From positions 124,001-188,000 of the forward strand of contig NZ_PKUQ01000001.1 in the NCBI RefSeq assembly GCF_002866925.1: a DNA stretch of 64,000 nt. Reading direction: 5' to 3'. The stretch comes from Cohaesibacter celericrescens. GTDB lineage: Bacteria > Pseudomonadota > Alphaproteobacteria > Rhizobiales > Cohaesibacteraceae. The notes below the pieces were generated by a model, which was given only the letters and a program-made list of their open reading frames with translations, was not told where the DNA came from and made no database searches. Positions within the stretch are counted from its first letter, which is position 1. Each line of letters begins with the position of its first letter. This document shows positions 8,443 to 18,196 of this stretch, in pieces. Made by a program: the position numbers and the translations under genes.

Positions 8443-9765
8443 ATGATCCCTCGTTATTCCCGCCCCGAAATGGTCGACATCTGGTCCCCAGAGAATAAAT
8501 TCCGTATCTGGTTCGAAATCGAGGCCCACGCATGTGACGCATTGGCCAAACTCGGCGTCATTCCAGAGGCAGCAGCCAAGACCATTTGGGAAAAGGGCAA
8601 CGCTGCCACTTTCGATATTGCTCGCATTGACGAAATCGAGCGGGAAACCAAGCATGATGTGATTGCATTCTTGACCCATCTGGCCGAGATCGTTGGACCT
8701 GATGCCCGCTTCATTCATCAGGGCATGACCTCTTCCGACGTTTTAGACACCTGCCTCAGCGTTCAGTTGACCCAAGCAGCGGACCTGCTTCTGGCAGATC
8801 TGGACACCCTGCTCGACGCCTTCAAACGTCGCGCGATGGAACACAAGAACACTGTCTGCATTGGCCGGTCACACGGCATTCACGCCGAGCCTGTAACCTT
8901 TGGCTTAAAGCTGGCAGAAGCCTACGCCGAGTTTGACCGCTGCAAAAAGCGTTTGATCGCCGCTCGCGAAGAAATTGCTACCTGTGCCATTTCTGGTGCA
9001 GTAGGAACCTTCGCTAACATTGACCCTGCCGTTGAAGAACATGTTGCAAAAGCCTTGGGCCTACAGGTAGAACCAGTTTCAACCCAAGTTATTCCTCGTG
9101 ACCGCCATGCCATGTTCTTTGCTACATTGGGGGTGATTGCGTCCTCCATCGAGCGCGTTGCCACTGAAATTCGCCACCTTCAGCGCACAGAAGTGTTGGA
9201 AGCAGAAGAATTCTTCTCTAAGGGCCAAAAAGGCTCTTCGGCCATGCCGCACAAACGCAACCCCATCCTGACCGAAAACCTGACAGGTCTGACCCGTCTG
9301 GTTCGCATGGCCGTAACGCCAGCGATGGAAAATGTTGCTCTTTGGCATGAGCGGGACATTTCACACTCTTCCGTTGAGCGTATGATTGGCCCAGATACCA
9401 CCGTCACGCTAGACTTCGCTCTGGCACGCCTCACAGGCGTGATAGACAAGCTGTTGGTTTATCCAGAGCGCATGATGGGCAACATGGATCGTTTGGGCGG
9501 TCTGGTACACTCCCAACGTATTCTCCTTGCCCTGACACAGGCCGGCTCGTCCCGTGAAGACGCCTACCGACTGGTACAGCGCAATGCTATGAAAGTGTGG
9601 GACAGCTATCAGGTCTCCGGTGATGCCGGTGTTGATTTCCTTACCGAGCTGCTTGCCGATGAAGATGTTCGTACCTACTTGTCTGAAGACGACATCCGTG
9701 ATCGCTTTGATCTTGGCTATCACACCAAAAATGTCGATGTCATCTTCAAGCGCGTTTTTGGCTAA
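8443..9765 (+). CDS. purB: Adenylosuccinate lyase
   Basis: 440 residues. Removes fumarate from SAICAR and from adenylosuccinate, two steps of purine synthesis. The fumarase/aspartase signature GSSAMPHKRNP occupies 264-274, with Ser265/Ser266 the catalytic serine pair. His71 and His144 (GRSHGIHAEP) are the other expected active-site residues. The start MIPRYSRPEMVDIWS is canonical for the bacterial enzyme. It lies upstream of the purC-purS-purQ-purL group in the same direction. Confidence 0.97.
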   Translation: MIPRYSRPEMVDIWSPENKFRIWFEIEAHACDALAKLGVIPEAAAKTIWEKGNAATFDIARIDEIERETKHDVIAFLTHLAEIVGPDARFIHQGMTSSDVLDTCLSVQLTQAADLLLADLDTLLDAFKRRAMEHKNTVCIGRSHGIHAEPVTFGLKLAEAYAEFDRCKKRLIAAREEIATCAISGAVGTFANIDPAVEEHVAKALGLQVEPVSTQVIPRDRHAMFFATLGVIASSIERVATEIRHLQRTEVLEAEEFFSKGQKGSSAMPHKRNPILTENLTGLTRLVRMAVTPAMENVALWHERDISHSSVERMIGPDTTVTLDFALARLTGVIDKLLVYPERMMGNMDRLGGLVHSQRILLALTQAGSSREDAYRLVQRNAMKVWDSYQVSGDAGVDFLTELLADEDVRTYLSEDDIRDRFDLGYHTKNVDVIFKRVFG

Positions 9766-9804
9766 ACGCAAGACAACGACACAGTCAAAACAAAGGGGCA
9801 GAAT

Positions 9805-10359
9805 ATGAAGGCGTCTGAAGCAGACATTTTCATCATTCCGGGGCTGGATAATTCCGGCCCCGACCACTGGCAATCCCGCTGGGAAGCAAAAATCAGATCT
9901 GCGCGACGCATTGAGCAGGCAGATTGGTCAAACCCTCAGCTGGAAAGCTGGGTCAGCACCATATTGCGTGATGTGGAAGCAGCAAATCGCCCTGCCGTTC
10001 TGGTCGCACATTCTCTGGGTGTCGTCGCGGCAGTGAAGGCAGCACATGCGATCAAGCCTGGCCTGGTGAAAGGTGCGTTCCTTGTTGGTTTGCCCAATGT
10101 AGAAAGCGATGAGCATGTGCCAGAACTCATCAGGCACTTTGCGCCCATTCCAGAACACAAATTACCCTTCCCGTCCATTCTAGTAGCCTCGCGAAGCGAT
10201 CCCTATTGTGCCTATGACACAGCCGTCCATTATGGCAACAAATGGGGATCTACGCTTGTTGATGCTGGCGAAACCGGCCACATCAATGACGAAAGTGGCC
10301 AAGGTCCTTGGCCAGAGGGCTTGATGACCTTCGCTAATTTCATGCGAGACCTGTCTTAA
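9805..10359 (+). CDS. RBBP9/YdeN-type serine hydrolase
   Basis: 184 residues of the small alpha/beta-hydrolase family RBBP9/YdeN. The catalytic triad can be seen: Ser70 in AHSLG, Asp132 in SRSDPY and His159 in TGHIN. The early block IIPGLDNSGPDHWQSRWE is diagnostic for the family. No signal peptide, so a cytoplasmic esterase or acylhydrolase of unknown substrate. It follows purB by 39 bases and ends at a strong terminator, so it is probably the last gene of that transcript. Confidence 0.9.
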   Translation: MKASEADIFIIPGLDNSGPDHWQSRWEAKIRSARRIEQADWSNPQLESWVSTILRDVEAANRPAVLVAHSLGVVAAVKAAHAIKPGLVKGAFLVGLPNVESDEHVPELIRHFAPIPEHKLPFPSILVASRSDPYCAYDTAVHYGNKWGSTLVDAGETGHINDESGQGPWPEGLMTFANFMRDLS

Positions 10360-10376
10360 GATCACCGTAGAAAACA

Positions 10377-10407
10377 AAAAGGCCCGATAGCAATGATCGG
10401 GCCTTTT
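10377..10407. terminator. Bidirectional terminator between the hydrolase and a small membrane protein
   Basis: AAAAGGCCCGAT and ATCGGGCCTTTT pair perfectly around a 7-base loop. It serves the plus-strand hydrolase and, read backwards, the minus-strand gene ending at 10427. Confidence 0.9.
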
Positions 10408-10426
10408 GTATTTTACAACACTCAAA

Positions 10427-10648
10427 TCACACGACCGCACGAGGCCCCTTCTTGGAAACAGCTGCGCTGATACGCTTGGCGACGAACCAAGACACAGGCA
10501 GAGCCAAAACCGCACCGGCGATCACAAAAGACACAAAAAAAGTAGGATCAAAATCCAACGTACCAGACATACTCAACGGCACCAGAGCACAAATCCCCGC
10601 CAACGTTGGTGCGATAATAATGTAAAAAATTGCAGTCAGTTTCAGCAT
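10427..10648 (-). CDS. Small two-span membrane protein (often mislabelled CTP synthetase)
   Basis: 73 residues when started at MLKLTAIFYIIIAP; GGGAG lies 6 bases upstream of that ATG, which decides against a longer reading. Two hydrophobic spans (about 3-23 and 34-54) flank a short polar loop, then a lysine/arginine tail. Proteins of this shape in Hyphomicrobiales are, from memory, wrongly named CTP synthetase in many genomes; nothing here resembles that enzyme. Function unknown. It shares a bidirectional terminator with the hydrolase gene. Confidence 0.75.
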   Translation of the reverse strand: MLKLTAIFYIIIAPTLAGICALVPLSMSGTLDFDPTFFVSFVIAGAVLALPVSWFVAKRISAAVSKKGPRAVV

Positions 10649-10821
10649 GTAGGTCTCCCATGCAACTACACGCAAACAGCCACGGATCCCCGGAAAGCTA
10701 TAGCGCAGGTCCATATTCAATGATGAATAATGGATGCATAATTTCCACTTGGCGCTGACTTATATCAAGTAGGCGTGCGGCAAGTTATCCTTATGTGAAC
10801 ATTCAAAACAAATGAGTAGAA

Positions 10822-10855
10822 ACAAAACGAGCCTGATGAAAAATCATCAGGCTCT
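10822..10855 (-). terminator. Terminator after the DUF1476 gene
   Basis: AGCCTGATG and CATCAGGCT form a 9-bp stem with a 6-base A-rich loop; on the minus strand it is followed by CGTTTTGTTT. It lies about 45 bases past the stop of the zeta-subunit gene. Confidence 0.8.
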
Positions 10856-10897
10856 ATAAATTTGAAGTCTAAAGATGATCAAAAGACGCAAAGTGCG

Positions 10898-11221
10898 CTA
10901 ATCACCATCGGTCAATTGCTTAACTGCGGTCTGCATCAACTCTGCCATGGTACGGCGAATACGGTGTTCGGATTGATCAACGCCATTGTCTTTAAAATCG
11001 GATTGGATTTTCCGAAACACATCTTCCTCGCCCGGTTCCAAAAAATCAGAACGAACAACTTCTTTCGCATATTCGCCCGCTTCTTCAGCATCAAGACCCA
11101 GTTTTTCAGCAGCCCACAGCCCGAGCAATTTGTTCCGACGCGCGGTCGCTTTAAAGCGCAATTCTTCGTCATGTGCGAAGCGGGCTTCAAAACCATCCTC
11201 TCGCTTTTCAAATGTCGTCAT
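10898..11221 (-). CDS. DUF1476 protein (F1-ATPase inhibitor zeta subunit)
   Basis: 107 residues, almost all helical and rich in charged residues, starting MTTFEKREDGFEARFAHDEE as in the alphaproteobacterial DUF1476 family. In Paracoccus the member of this family is the zeta subunit that blocks rotation of the F1F0 ATP synthase in the hydrolytic direction. Some rhizobial homologues have weak or no inhibition, so activity is uncertain here. Its place just before the purC group, transcribed away from it, is common in Hyphomicrobiales. The GGGAGGGA ribosome-binding site is good. Confidence 0.92.
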   Translation of the reverse strand: MTTFEKREDGFEARFAHDEELRFKATARRNKLLGLWAAEKLGLDAEEAGEYAKEVVRSDFLEPGEEDVFRKIQSDFKDNGVDQSEHRIRRTMAELMQTAVKQLTDGD

Positions 11222-11852
11222 AAAATCCCTCCCGATCAGGCAAACACCGGCACCTGCTTGTTCTCACCTATACTTGGTGCAGGCAAAAAAACAACAGGAC
11301 CCAAGCCAATTTCCCTCAAACTTTGGTCTGAGGGCAGCATAAACAGACCTCAACCTCCTCCCTTTACTATACCACAAAATACACAGGATCGTTGAAATTA
11401 CACCACGTCAGAGCCCCGTCCCAAACCAGCAAACGCCCCAGCAATGCGCTCATTTCCAACACATCTTAGTGGCGACTGCTGCCATCAAGTCAGCACTAGA
11501 ATATTATTGGCAAAAAACTGGAACTTTTGACGTTTCAAAGATTGTGATTCAGCGCAGAATTCGCTAATCAGCGGGCTTGAGTGCTCGACCGCGCGCGCTC
11601 GGCATGGATTCTTTGCCGCGAGCCCCAATTCCGAGCACAAATGGTTTATAGTTTACAGGCTCCAAAGTCTGATTCTCATAGGGGGCAACAGCCGCCAGTC
11701 CGATCACAGAATTCTATGCTGCGCATTCCGGTGCAGCTTGATTGAAATATAATTGCTACAACATAAGTCAGCAGCAGACCTCCTGTCACACGCAGGCTTT
11801 ATGCTCCATCCAACAGCCCAAGCCCTGGGCTTAACCGAACGGTACAACGCTC
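11222..11852. other. 631-base region before purC
   Basis: The longest stretch without an established gene in this window. It carries the promoter of the DUF1476 gene and presumably that of purC. A 47-residue minus-strand reading frame inside it (11564-11707) is listed separately. I see no clear terminator, riboswitch or tRNA. An RNA gene in the GC-rich part (about 11560-11720) is possible but cannot be shown by eye. Confidence 0.4.
11564..11707 (-). CDS. Candidate 47-residue protein or gene remnant upstream of purC
   Basis: A short minus-strand frame starting at GTG 11707 and ending at TAG 11564-11566. The translation (starting VIGLAAVAPYENQT, ending RGRALKPAD) has a balanced, protein-like composition, with a C-terminal part rich in Arg, Gly and Lys. 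A stop lies three codons before the GTG and no good ribosome-binding site is seen, so it may be the C-terminal remnant of a longer gene, or chance. I recognise no family. Confidence 0.25.
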   Translation of the reverse strand: MIGLAAVAPYENQTLEPVNYKPFVLGIGARGKESMPSARGRALKPAD

Positions 11853-12620
11853 ATGAATCGTCGTCGCAGGATCTATGAAGGCAAAGCCAAAATTCTTTAT
11901 GAAGGTCCAGAGCCTGGCACTCTGATTGCCCATTTCAAGGACGATGCTACTGCTTTCAATAACAAGAAGCATGAAATCATCGATGGCAAAGGCGTTCTGA
12001 ATAACCGCATTTCAGAGTTCATATTCTCGAACCTGAACGATATCGGCATTCAGACCCATTTCATTCGCCGCCTGAACATGCGCGAGCAGCTCATCAAAGA
12101 ATGCGAGATCATTCCTCTTGAGGTCATCATACGCAACGTAGCTGCGGGTTCCATCGCAAAACGTTTGGGACTGGAAGAAGGCACCCAGTTGCCACGGTCG
12201 ATCATTGAATTTTGCTACAAAAAAGATGAGCTGGATGACCCGATGGTATCCGAAGAGCACATCACAGCATTTGGCTGGGCTTCCCCGCAGGAAATCGATG
12301 ACATCATGGCTCTCGCCATTCGCATCAATGACTATCTGTGCGGCATGTTCCGCGCCGTGGGCATTCGTCTCGTCGACTTCAAGATCGAATGCGGTCGCTA
12401 TTTCGAAGGCGACACAATGCGCGTTATTCTAGCCGACGAGATCTCCCCTGATTCCTGCCGTTTGTGGGACATTGAATCCAACGACAAATTGGATAAAGAC
12501 CGTTTCCGCCGCGATATGGGCGGTATGCTCGAAGCATACCAAGAAGTGGCCAAGCGGCTAGGCATCATCATGAATTCCGCTCCAGAGCACAGCGGCAAAG
12601 GCCCTGTTCTGGTCAAATAA
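11853..12620 (+). CDS. purC: Phosphoribosylaminoimidazole-succinocarboxamide synthase
   Basis: 255 residues. Ligates aspartate to CAIR with ATP, giving SAICAR, the substrate of PurB encoded 2 kb upstream. The start [19 protein letters not shown], the block [16 protein letters not shown] and the [13 protein letters not shown] segment are characteristic SAICAR synthetase motifs. The start lies 632 bases from the previous gene. It heads purC, purS, a small membrane gene, purQ and purL, all on one strand. A hairpin directly after the gene may reduce read-through. Confidence 0.97.
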   Translation: MNRRRRIYEGKAKILYEGPEPGTLIAHFKDDATAFNNKKHEIIDGKGVLNNRISEFIFSNLNDIGIQTHFIRRLNMREQLIKECEIIPLEVIIRNVAAGSIAKRLGLEEGTQLPRSIIEFCYKKDELDDPMVSEEHITAFGWASPQEIDDIMALAIRINDYLCGMFRAVGIRLVDFKIECGRYFEGDTMRVILADEISPDSCRLWDIESNDKLDKDRFRRDMGGMLEAYQEVAKRLGIIMNSAPEHSGKGPVLVK

Positions 12621-12625
12621 CATGC

Positions 12626-12652
12626 AAAGGCAGGCCAAACGCCTGCCTTTTT
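12626..12652 (+). terminator. Terminator or attenuator between purC and purS
   Basis: AAAGGCAGGC and GCCTGCCTTT pair perfectly over 10 bp around a 5-base loop and continue into TTCC. It lies 5 bases after the purC stop, so purS-purQ-purL may depend on read-through or on their own promoter. Confidence 0.7.
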
Positions 12653-12730
12653 CCATTAATCCTTCTGCCTCTCCCCATCCCTGTCGCGACAGGCGAGACA
12701 ACAGGACTGGGAAACTAGGAAAGCAAAAAG

Positions 12731-12970
12731 ATGAAAGCACGCATCACCGTCACACTGAAAAACGGCGTTCTGGACCCTCAGGGCAAGGCCATTGAAGGCG
12801 CTCTGGGTGCATTGGGCTTTGACGGCGTCGATTCGGTTCGTCAGGGCAAGGTGATCGACATCGCGCTCGCTGACACCGATAAGGACACTGCACAGACCAG
12901 GCTTTCTGATATGTGTGAAAAGCTATTGGCCAACACTGTCATCGAAAACTATCAAATCGAGATCCTCTGA
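12731..12970 (+). CDS. purS: Phosphoribosylformylglycinamidine synthase subunit PurS
   Basis: 79 residues, the usual size. PurS is the small bridging subunit of the three-part FGAM synthase (PurSQL), helping ammonia pass from PurQ to PurL. The N-terminal KARITVTLKNGVLDPQGKAI and the later GFDGVDSVRQGKVID are diagnostic. GGAAAGCAAAAAG precedes the start. The presence of separate PurS and PurQ shows the organism uses the split enzyme rather than the single long PurL of enterobacteria. Confidence 0.95.
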   Translation: MKARITVTLKNGVLDPQGKAIEGALGALGFDGVDSVRQGKVIDIALADTDKDTAQTRLSDMCEKLLANTVIENYQIEIL

Positions 12971-13014
12971 ACCGCCTGATCTGCGACTAGGGCAGGAAGG
13001 GACAAAGTGCACAG

Positions 13015-13206
13015 ATGGAAAGACCACCGCTTACCCAAGAGCCAACAGGAAAAATGACGGACCCTGATGCTGGCGCCACACAAGAGGCCCGCTTTAATCA
13101 GAAAGAAGAAGCTGCCAAAGCCATCCGTTTTATGCTGATGAAAGCCGCTATCTTCATTCTCATTCCGGTCGTCGCCTCTACGCTCGCGGTATTTTTTCTT
13201 CTATGA
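13015..13206 (+). CDS. FGAM synthase-associated small membrane protein
   Basis: 63 residues (or 50 if started at ATG 13054, which has AGGA close by). A charged N-terminal half with KEEAAKAIRFMLMKAA leads into one hydrophobic span at about 42-62 that ends the protein. Small membrane proteins between purS and purQ are, from memory, a recognised feature of Hyphomicrobiales. The role is unknown; anchoring the FGAM synthase at the membrane is a guess from position only. Confidence 0.75.
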   Translation: MERPPLTQEPTGKMTDPDAGATQEARFNQKEEAAKAIRFMLMKAAIFILIPVVASTLAVFFLL

Positions 13207-13254
13207 CAGGCCATAATTTGGCTGCTGAAACCACAACAAACCGGAGCAGGACTG

Positions 13255-13944
13255 ATGAAAACTGCCATCCTTGTATTCCCCGGAACCAATCGTGAGCATG
13301 ACATGGCCGCCGCCGTGCGCTCCATTTCCGGAAGTGATCCCATGATGGTCTGGCATGCCGAGACCCAAATCCCTGATGCCGATCTGATCATTTTGCCTGG
13401 CGGCTTTTCCTATGGCGATTATCTGCGCTCTGGAGCGATCGCGGCACGGTCCCCCATTGTGGCGGATCTGTTGGATAAAGCCAAACAAGGCGTACGCATT
13501 CTGGGTGTTTGCAATGGCTTTCAGATTTTGACAGAGACGGGCATCCTGCCAGGCGCTTTGATGCGCAACGCTGGCCTGCATTTTATTTGCAAGGAAGCTT
13601 TGCTGCGTGTTGAACGGCAAGACACCATCTTCACCAGCGCCTATAAAAAGAATCAGGTGATGCGATGCCCTGTTGCGCATCATGACGGCAATTATTTTGC
13701 CGATGATGAAACCTTGGCAATGCTCGAAGACGATGGCCGTGTTCTTTTCCGCTATTGCGATGCAAATGGCGAGATCACCAAAGACGCAAACATCAACGGT
13801 TCACGCAACAACATCGCGGGCATCATGAACGCTCGCGGTACAATTCTGGGTATGATGCCTCATCCCGAAAACCTCATTGAAGACCTGCATGGTGGCCTCG
13901 ATGGCCGCGGCTTGTTTGAAAGCCTATTGGAGAAGGTGGCATGA
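13255..13944 (+). CDS. purQ: Phosphoribosylformylglycinamidine synthase subunit PurQ
   Basis: 229 residues, class I glutamine amidotransferase. It releases ammonia from glutamine for FGAM synthesis. The catalytic triad is Cys86 (LGVCNGFQ), His203 and Glu205 (MMPHPEN). The N-terminus [16 protein letters not shown] is typical of the family. Its last bases overlap the purL start (ATGA), so PurQ and PurL are coupled in translation. Confidence 0.97.
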   Translation: MKTAILVFPGTNREHDMAAAVRSISGSDPMMVWHAETQIPDADLIILPGGFSYGDYLRSGAIAARSPIVADLLDKAKQGVRILGVCNGFQILTETGILPGALMRNAGLHFICKEALLRVERQDTIFTSAYKKNQVMRCPVAHHDGNYFADDETLAMLEDDGRVLFRYCDANGEITKDANINGSRNNIAGIMNARGTILGMMPHPENLIEDLHGGLDGRGLFESLLEKVA

Positions 13945-16145
13945 TCCCGACAGAAATCAAGATCACTCCGGAATTGATCGCCTCTCATGGGCTCAAACCC
14001 GAAGAATATGAGCATATTCTTGAGCTGATCGGCCGCGAGCCCACCTTCACCGAGTTTGGTATTTTTTCAGCAATGTGGAACGAACACTGTTCCTACAAAA
14101 GCTCCAAGCTTTGGCTGCGTACCTTACCAACCAAGGGCCCTCGCGTATTGCAAGGACCGGGTGAAAACGCAGGTGTGGTTGACATTGACGATGGCCAGAC
14201 CGTGGTTTTCAAAATGGAAAGCCACAACCACCCCTCCTATATCGAACCCTACCAAGGCGCAGCCACAGGCGTTGGCGGCATTCTGCGTGATGTATTCACC
14301 ATGGGCGCGCGTCCGGTCGCGGCCATGAACGCGCTGCGGTTTGGCATGCCCGACCATGAGCGCACCCGCCACGTTGTTTCTGGTGTTGTTGCCGGTGTGG
14401 GTGGCTATGGCAACTGCTTTGGCGTACCCACTGTTGGTGGCGAGGTGGATTTCCATCCGTCCTACAATGGCAACTGTCTGGTCAATGCTTTTGCTGCAGG
14501 TCTGGCCGATGCAGACAAGATCTTCCTGTCAGAAGCCAAAGGCGTTGGCATGCCTGTTGTCTATCTGGGTGCTAAAACCGGACGTGACGGTGTTGGCGGC
14601 GCGACCATGGCATCATCAGAATTTGATGATGATTCTGCTGAAAAACGCCCAACCGTTCAAGTTGGCGATCCATTCAGCGAAAAACGCCTGATGGAAGCCA
14701 CGCTCGAACTGATGACAACCGGTGCCGTCATCGCCATCCAGGATATGGGCGCAGCCGGTCTGACCTGTTCCGCTGTTGAAATGGGAGCCAAAGGCAATCT
14801 CGGCATTGATCTGGACCTTAACAAGGTGCCCGTGCGCGAAGAGAATATGACACCCTATGAGATGATGCTGTCAGAATCTCAAGAACGCATGCTGATGGTG
14901 CTGCATCCTGACAAACGCGAAGCGGCGGAAGCTGTATTCCGCAAGTGGGAACTGGACTTTGCCGAATGCGGAATGACAACCGACAATCTAAGGTTCCGCG
15001 TCTATCACAATGGAGAAAAAGTCGCAGATCTGCCGATTAAAAAACTCGGCGATGATGCACCTGAGTATGATCGCCCTTGGATCGAGACACCCAAACCGGC
15101 CAAATTGGATCCTGCGACCGTACCCGCTCCCGCTGACTTGCTAGAAAGTCTGGTCAAAATGGTCGGCACTCCAGATCTGTCGTCCCGCCGTTGGGTTTGG
15201 GAACAATATGACACGATGATTCAGGGCAACACCAAACAACGCCCCGGTGGCGATGCCGGAGTCATCCGCGTTGATGGCACCCAAAAAGGTCTCGCCTTTA
15301 CCGTTGATGTAACGCCCCGCTATTGTAAAGCAGACCCATTTGAAGGTGGCAAGCAGGCCGTAGCAGAAAGCTGGCGCAACCTGAATGTTGTCGGCGCAGA
15401 GCCATTGGCTACTACCGACAACCTCAACTTTGGCAACCCAGAAAAACCCGAAATCATGGGACAGTTCGTCGGTTGTATCAAAGGATTGGGGCAAGCATGC
15501 GAAATGCTGAACATGCCAATCGTTTCAGGCAACGTCTCTCTATATAACGAGACATCAGGCGAAGCGATTCTGCCAACTCCAGCCATTGGAGCTGTTGGCC
15601 TCTTGCCCGACGTCGACATGGCCATCGGCAACGGATTTGTTGCGGAAGGGGATGCACTCATTCTGGTTGGTGGCCATGGCTCTGAAATGGGCCAAAGCCT
15701 CTATTTGCGTGACATGCTGGGACGCGAGGAAGGTGCGCCTCCAAGCGTTGATTTAGCCGCTGAAAAACGCCATGGCGACTTTGTCCGCACCGAGATCCGC
15801 GCTGGTTCCATCAATGCGGCGCATGATATTTCAGACGGTGGCCTTGGTGTCGCTCTGGCTGAGATGGCCATGCGGTCAAACCTTGGCTGCACCATTGAAC
15901 TGCCAGTTGAGAACACCCATATTGCTTTCTATGCAGAGGATCAGGCCCGCTATTTGATTACCTGCGGTTCAGACGTCGCTGAAGCAATGGTCACCAAAGC
16001 GAAAGAAGCTGGCATTCAGGCTGAACAACTTGGCACCATTGCAGGCGACACGGTTTCTGTTAAAGGATACGGTGCAGTCTCGGTCGCAACACTCAAAGAC
16101 AGCCATGAAAACTGGTTCCCTGAGTTCATGGCGCAAGAGGTCTAA
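13941..16145 (+). CDS. purL: Phosphoribosylformylglycinamidine synthase subunit PurL
   Basis: 734 residues, the short PurL form that works with PurS and PurQ. It uses ATP and ammonia to turn FGAR into FGAM. His49 in [12 protein letters not shown] is the conserved catalytic residue. Glycine-rich ATP-binding segments follow ([12 protein letters not shown], then [20 protein letters not shown]), and a second AIRS-like half contains [20 protein letters not shown]. Length and order fit the family throughout. It is followed by an intergenic region with unusual hairpins and then bolA. Confidence 0.97.
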   Translation: MIPTEIKITPELIASHGLKPEEYEHILELIGREPTFTEFGIFSAMWNEHCSYKSSKLWLRTLPTKGPRVLQGPGENAGVVDIDDGQTVVFKMESHNHPSYIEPYQGAATGVGGILRDVFTMGARPVAAMNALRFGMPDHERTRHVVSGVVAGVGGYGNCFGVPTVGGEVDFHPSYNGNCLVNAFAAGLADADKIFLSEAKGVGMPVVYLGAKTGRDGVGGATMASSEFDDDSAEKRPTVQVGDPFSEKRLMEATLELMTTGAVIAIQDMGAAGLTCSAVEMGAKGNLGIDLDLNKVPVREENMTPYEMMLSESQERMLMVLHPDKREAAEAVFRKWELDFAECGMTTDNLRFRVYHNGEKVADLPIKKLGDDAPEYDRPWIETPKPAKLDPATVPAPADLLESLVKMVGTPDLSSRRWVWEQYDTMIQGNTKQRPGGDAGVIRVDGTQKGLAFTVDVTPRYCKADPFEGGKQAVAESWRNLNVVGAEPLATTDNLNFGNPEKPEIMGQFVGCIKGLGQACEMLNMPIVSGNVSLYNETSGEAILPTPAIGAVGLLPDVDMAIGNGFVAEGDALILVGGHGSEMGQSLYLRDMLGREEGAPPSVDLAAEKRHGDFVRTEIRAGSINAAHDISDGGLGVALAEMAMRSNLGCTIELPVENTHIAFYAEDQARYLITCGSDVAEAMVTKAKEAGIQAEQLGTIAGDTVSVKGYGAVSVATLKDSHENWFPEFMAQEV

Positions 16146-16230
16146 ACCGATGCCAAATATTTGACTGGTGATTGTCTAAAAATTCAGCTTGACCAGACCC
16201 AGTCTAAAAGAGACGCTTGTGCAAACACAC

Positions 16231-16311
16231 ATTCTGCCTTTCTTCATGCGAGAAAGGCAGAATGGGCAGAATAAATGATCGCAACAGAATACGGATAATT
16301 GCGTAATTCTG
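16231..16311. repeat. Two adjacent hairpins between purL and bolA
   Basis: The first hairpin is a perfect 13-bp stem: ATTCTGCCTTTCT (16231-16243), a 7-base loop, and its complement (16251-16263). The second pairs CAGAATACG (16285-16293) with CGTAATTCTG (16302-16311), with one bulged base. GGCAGAAT is repeated directly at 16256-16263 and 16265-16272. No T-run follows either stem, so this is not a standard terminator. It could be an intergenic repeat element or a small structured RNA. Confidence 0.6.
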
Positions 16312-16347
16312 TCTTCTCTGCCAAAATCAAGAAATGAGGAGACCAGC

Positions 16348-16581
16348 ATGCCGATGGACGCAAGCGAAATAGAAACTCTAATCAAGACCGCCCTACCGGA
16401 TGCCAAAGTTGTCATTCGCGATTTGGCTGGCGACGGCGACCATTTTGCTGCCGAGGTTGTATCGGAAAGCTTCCGCGACAAATCTCGTGTACAGCAGCAT
16501 CAGATGGTTTATGAGGCCCTGCAAGGCAACATGGGCGGTGAACTACACGCTCTGGCTTTGCAAACCTCCATACCGGATTAA
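16348..16581 (+). CDS. BolA family protein
   Basis: 77 residues with a class II KH-like BolA fold: an N-terminal [19 protein letters not shown] segment, [18 protein letters not shown], and [12 protein letters not shown]. BolA proteins of this size bind the monothiol glutaredoxin through a shared [2Fe-2S] cluster. The gene lies just before grxD, and the pair is a standard alphaproteobacterial arrangement. A GAGGAG site precedes the start. Confidence 0.93.
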   Translation: MPMDASEIETLIKTALPDAKVVIRDLAGDGDHFAAEVVSESFRDKSRVQQHQMVYEALQGNMGGELHALALQTSIPD

Positions 16582-16711
16582 TTTCCAGTGGCACCCAAGA
16601 AAGCGGATTGCCACAATAGACAACGCTTCAGGCCGCGACTTGACCAAAGGCAATGCTTCCCCGGGCAGTCTTTTGCAAACACGGTCTTATCAATTGCGCA
16701 AAGGACGGATT

Positions 16712-17032
16712 ATGAGCGATATCAAAGACTGGATTGAAAACGAAGTAAAATCCAACGACATTGTGCTCTTCATGAAGGGTAGCCCAAGCTTCCCTCAGTG
16801 CGGGTTCTCCGGACAGGTTGTTCAGATCATGGACTATCTGGACGTCCCTTACAAAGGCATCAATGTACTGGAAAATGACGATCTGCGTCAGGGCATCAAA
16901 GATTTTTCCAATTGGCCAACCATTCCCCAGCTTTATGTCAAAGGTGAATTTGTTGGTGGTTGTGATATCATCCGCGAAATGTTCCAAAATCAGGAACTGC
17001 AGACCTTGGTCAATTCCAAAGTCTCAGCTTGA
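16712..17032 (+). CDS. grxD: Monothiol glutaredoxin, Grx4/GrxD type
   Basis: 106 residues from ATG 16712, which has AAGGAC 5-6 bases upstream; a longer in-frame reading is not glutaredoxin-like. The active site is CGFS with Cys30 (FPQCGFSGQ), and [19 protein letters not shown] holds the glutathione-binding TIPQ-type loop. Such proteins carry [2Fe-2S] clusters for delivery and iron signalling rather than acting as classic reductases. Together with the BolA protein 130 bases upstream it would form an iron-sulfur relay. It ends at a strong bidirectional terminator. Confidence 0.96.
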   Translation: MSDIKDWIENEVKSNDIVLFMKGSPSFPQCGFSGQVVQIMDYLDVPYKGINVLENDDLRQGIKDFSNWPTIPQLYVKGEFVGGCDIIREMFQNQELQTLVNSKVSA

Positions 17033-17052
17033 TTGGCCATCAGCGCCGAATC

Positions 17053-17083
17053 AAAAAACCCGGATCATTGATCCGGGTTTTTT
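17053..17083. terminator. Bidirectional terminator between grxD and ttcA
   Basis: AAAAAACCCGGATC and GATCCGGGTTTTTT pair perfectly over 14 bp with a 3-base loop. It separates convergent genes and serves both. Confidence 0.95.
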
Positions 17084-17102
17084 ATTGAGTGATCAAAACC
17101 CT

Positions 17103-18071
17103 TCAGTCTTCGTGCATAGCCAAGAAACTCTCGGCCAAAGCCGAAACGGCCCCACAACCCTCTCCATCGTCATCGTCCGCCCCTGCCCGTTCATCATCAA
17201 TAGACAGACCCTGAAAATCAAACAGCTTGGGATCAAGCATGTGAGATGGTCGGATGTTGGACAGAGCACGGAACATTACCTGCGTGCGCCCCTTATGTTG
17301 GGCTTCAAACCCTTGCAACATGGCTTTGACCTGTTGCCGCTGCAAACCGTCCTGTGAGCCGCATAGATCGCATGGAATGATCGGAAATTGCATCAGAGTG
17401 GCAAATTTCTCCAGATCAGATTCTTCACAATAGGCGAGCGGACGGAAAAGCATTAAATCCCCCTCCTCATTCTTCAGCTTTGGCGGCATGGTCGCCAAGC
17501 GCCCACCATGCATCAGATTGAGAAAGAACGTCTCCAGCATATCATCGCGGTGATGGCCCAGCAAAACCGCATCACAGCCATGCTCACGCGCCACACGATA
17601 TAGGTTGCCACGCCGCAAGCGAGAACAGAGCGAGCAATAGGTTTTGCCCTCAGGGATCTTCTCTTTGACGATGGAATAGGTGTCTTGCCGCTCGATATGA
17701 TACGGAATCTCATGCTCTTCAAAAAACCGCGGCAACACATCGGACGGGAAGCCCGGCTGGGCCTGATCCAGATTGCAGGCTAACAGGTCTGCATCCAGCA
17801 CCCCGCGCCATTTCAAATCCAGCAACAAAGCCAAAAGCGCATAGGAATCCTTGCCACCTGACAGACAAACCAAAAACTTCTGTTTTCTGGTTGTCATATT
17901 AAAGTCGTCCATTGCCGCCCGCACATTGCGCAAAAGCCGTTTACGCAGCTTTTTAAAAGCAACGGAACTGGGTGCCTTGCGGAACATAGGATGGCACAGG
18001 TCATCCTCTTCGCCTTGAATAGCGGGCTGGAGGGCAGGTTCAACAACAGACGGTGTGGCTAAATCACTCAT
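17103..18071 (-). CDS. ttcA: tRNA 2-thiocytidine synthetase TtcA
   Basis: 322 residues. TtcA places sulfur on cytidine 32 of certain tRNAs, using ATP and a 4Fe-4S cluster. The PP-loop SGGKDS lies at 71-76. Cluster cysteines are Cys146 and Cys149 ([10 protein letters not shown]) and Cys234 (CDLCGSQ). [14 protein letters not shown] is the conserved block after the PP-loop domain. The N-terminal 30 residues and the acidic C-terminal tail are less conserved. Both a strong terminator and rpsD lie next to it. Confidence 0.94.
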   Translation of the reverse strand: MSDLATPSVVEPALQPAIQGEEDDLCHPMFRKAPSSVAFKKLRKRLLRNVRAAMDDFNMTTRKQKFLVCLSGGKDSYALLALLLDLKWRGVLDADLLACNLDQAQPGFPSDVLPRFFEEHEIPYHIERQDTYSIVKEKIPEGKTYCSLCSRLRRGNLYRVAREHGCDAVLLGHHRDDMLETFFLNLMHGGRLATMPPKLKNEEGDLMLFRPLAYCEESDLEKFATLMQFPIIPCDLCGSQDGLQRQQVKAMLQGFEAQHKGRTQVMFRALSNIRPSHMLDPKLFDFQGLSIDDERAGADDDDGEGCGAVSALAESFLAMHED

Positions 18072-18141
18072 AGAAGCTCTTTCCAGTCAAATCAGATGGT
18101 GATGCTGTAGCAAAGAGATCCACACAGCTCAACAAAAACAC

Positions 18142-18170
18142 AAAAGGCCGCCCGATAAAGGCGGCCTTTT
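18142..18170 (-). terminator. Terminator after rpsD
   Basis: AAAAGGCCGCC and GGCGGCCTTTT pair around a 7-base loop; on the minus strand the stem runs into TTTTGTGTTTTTG. It lies 27 bases past the rpsD stop. Confidence 0.92.
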
Positions 18171-18196
18171 GCAAATTCAACGGTATAGTCAGTCCC

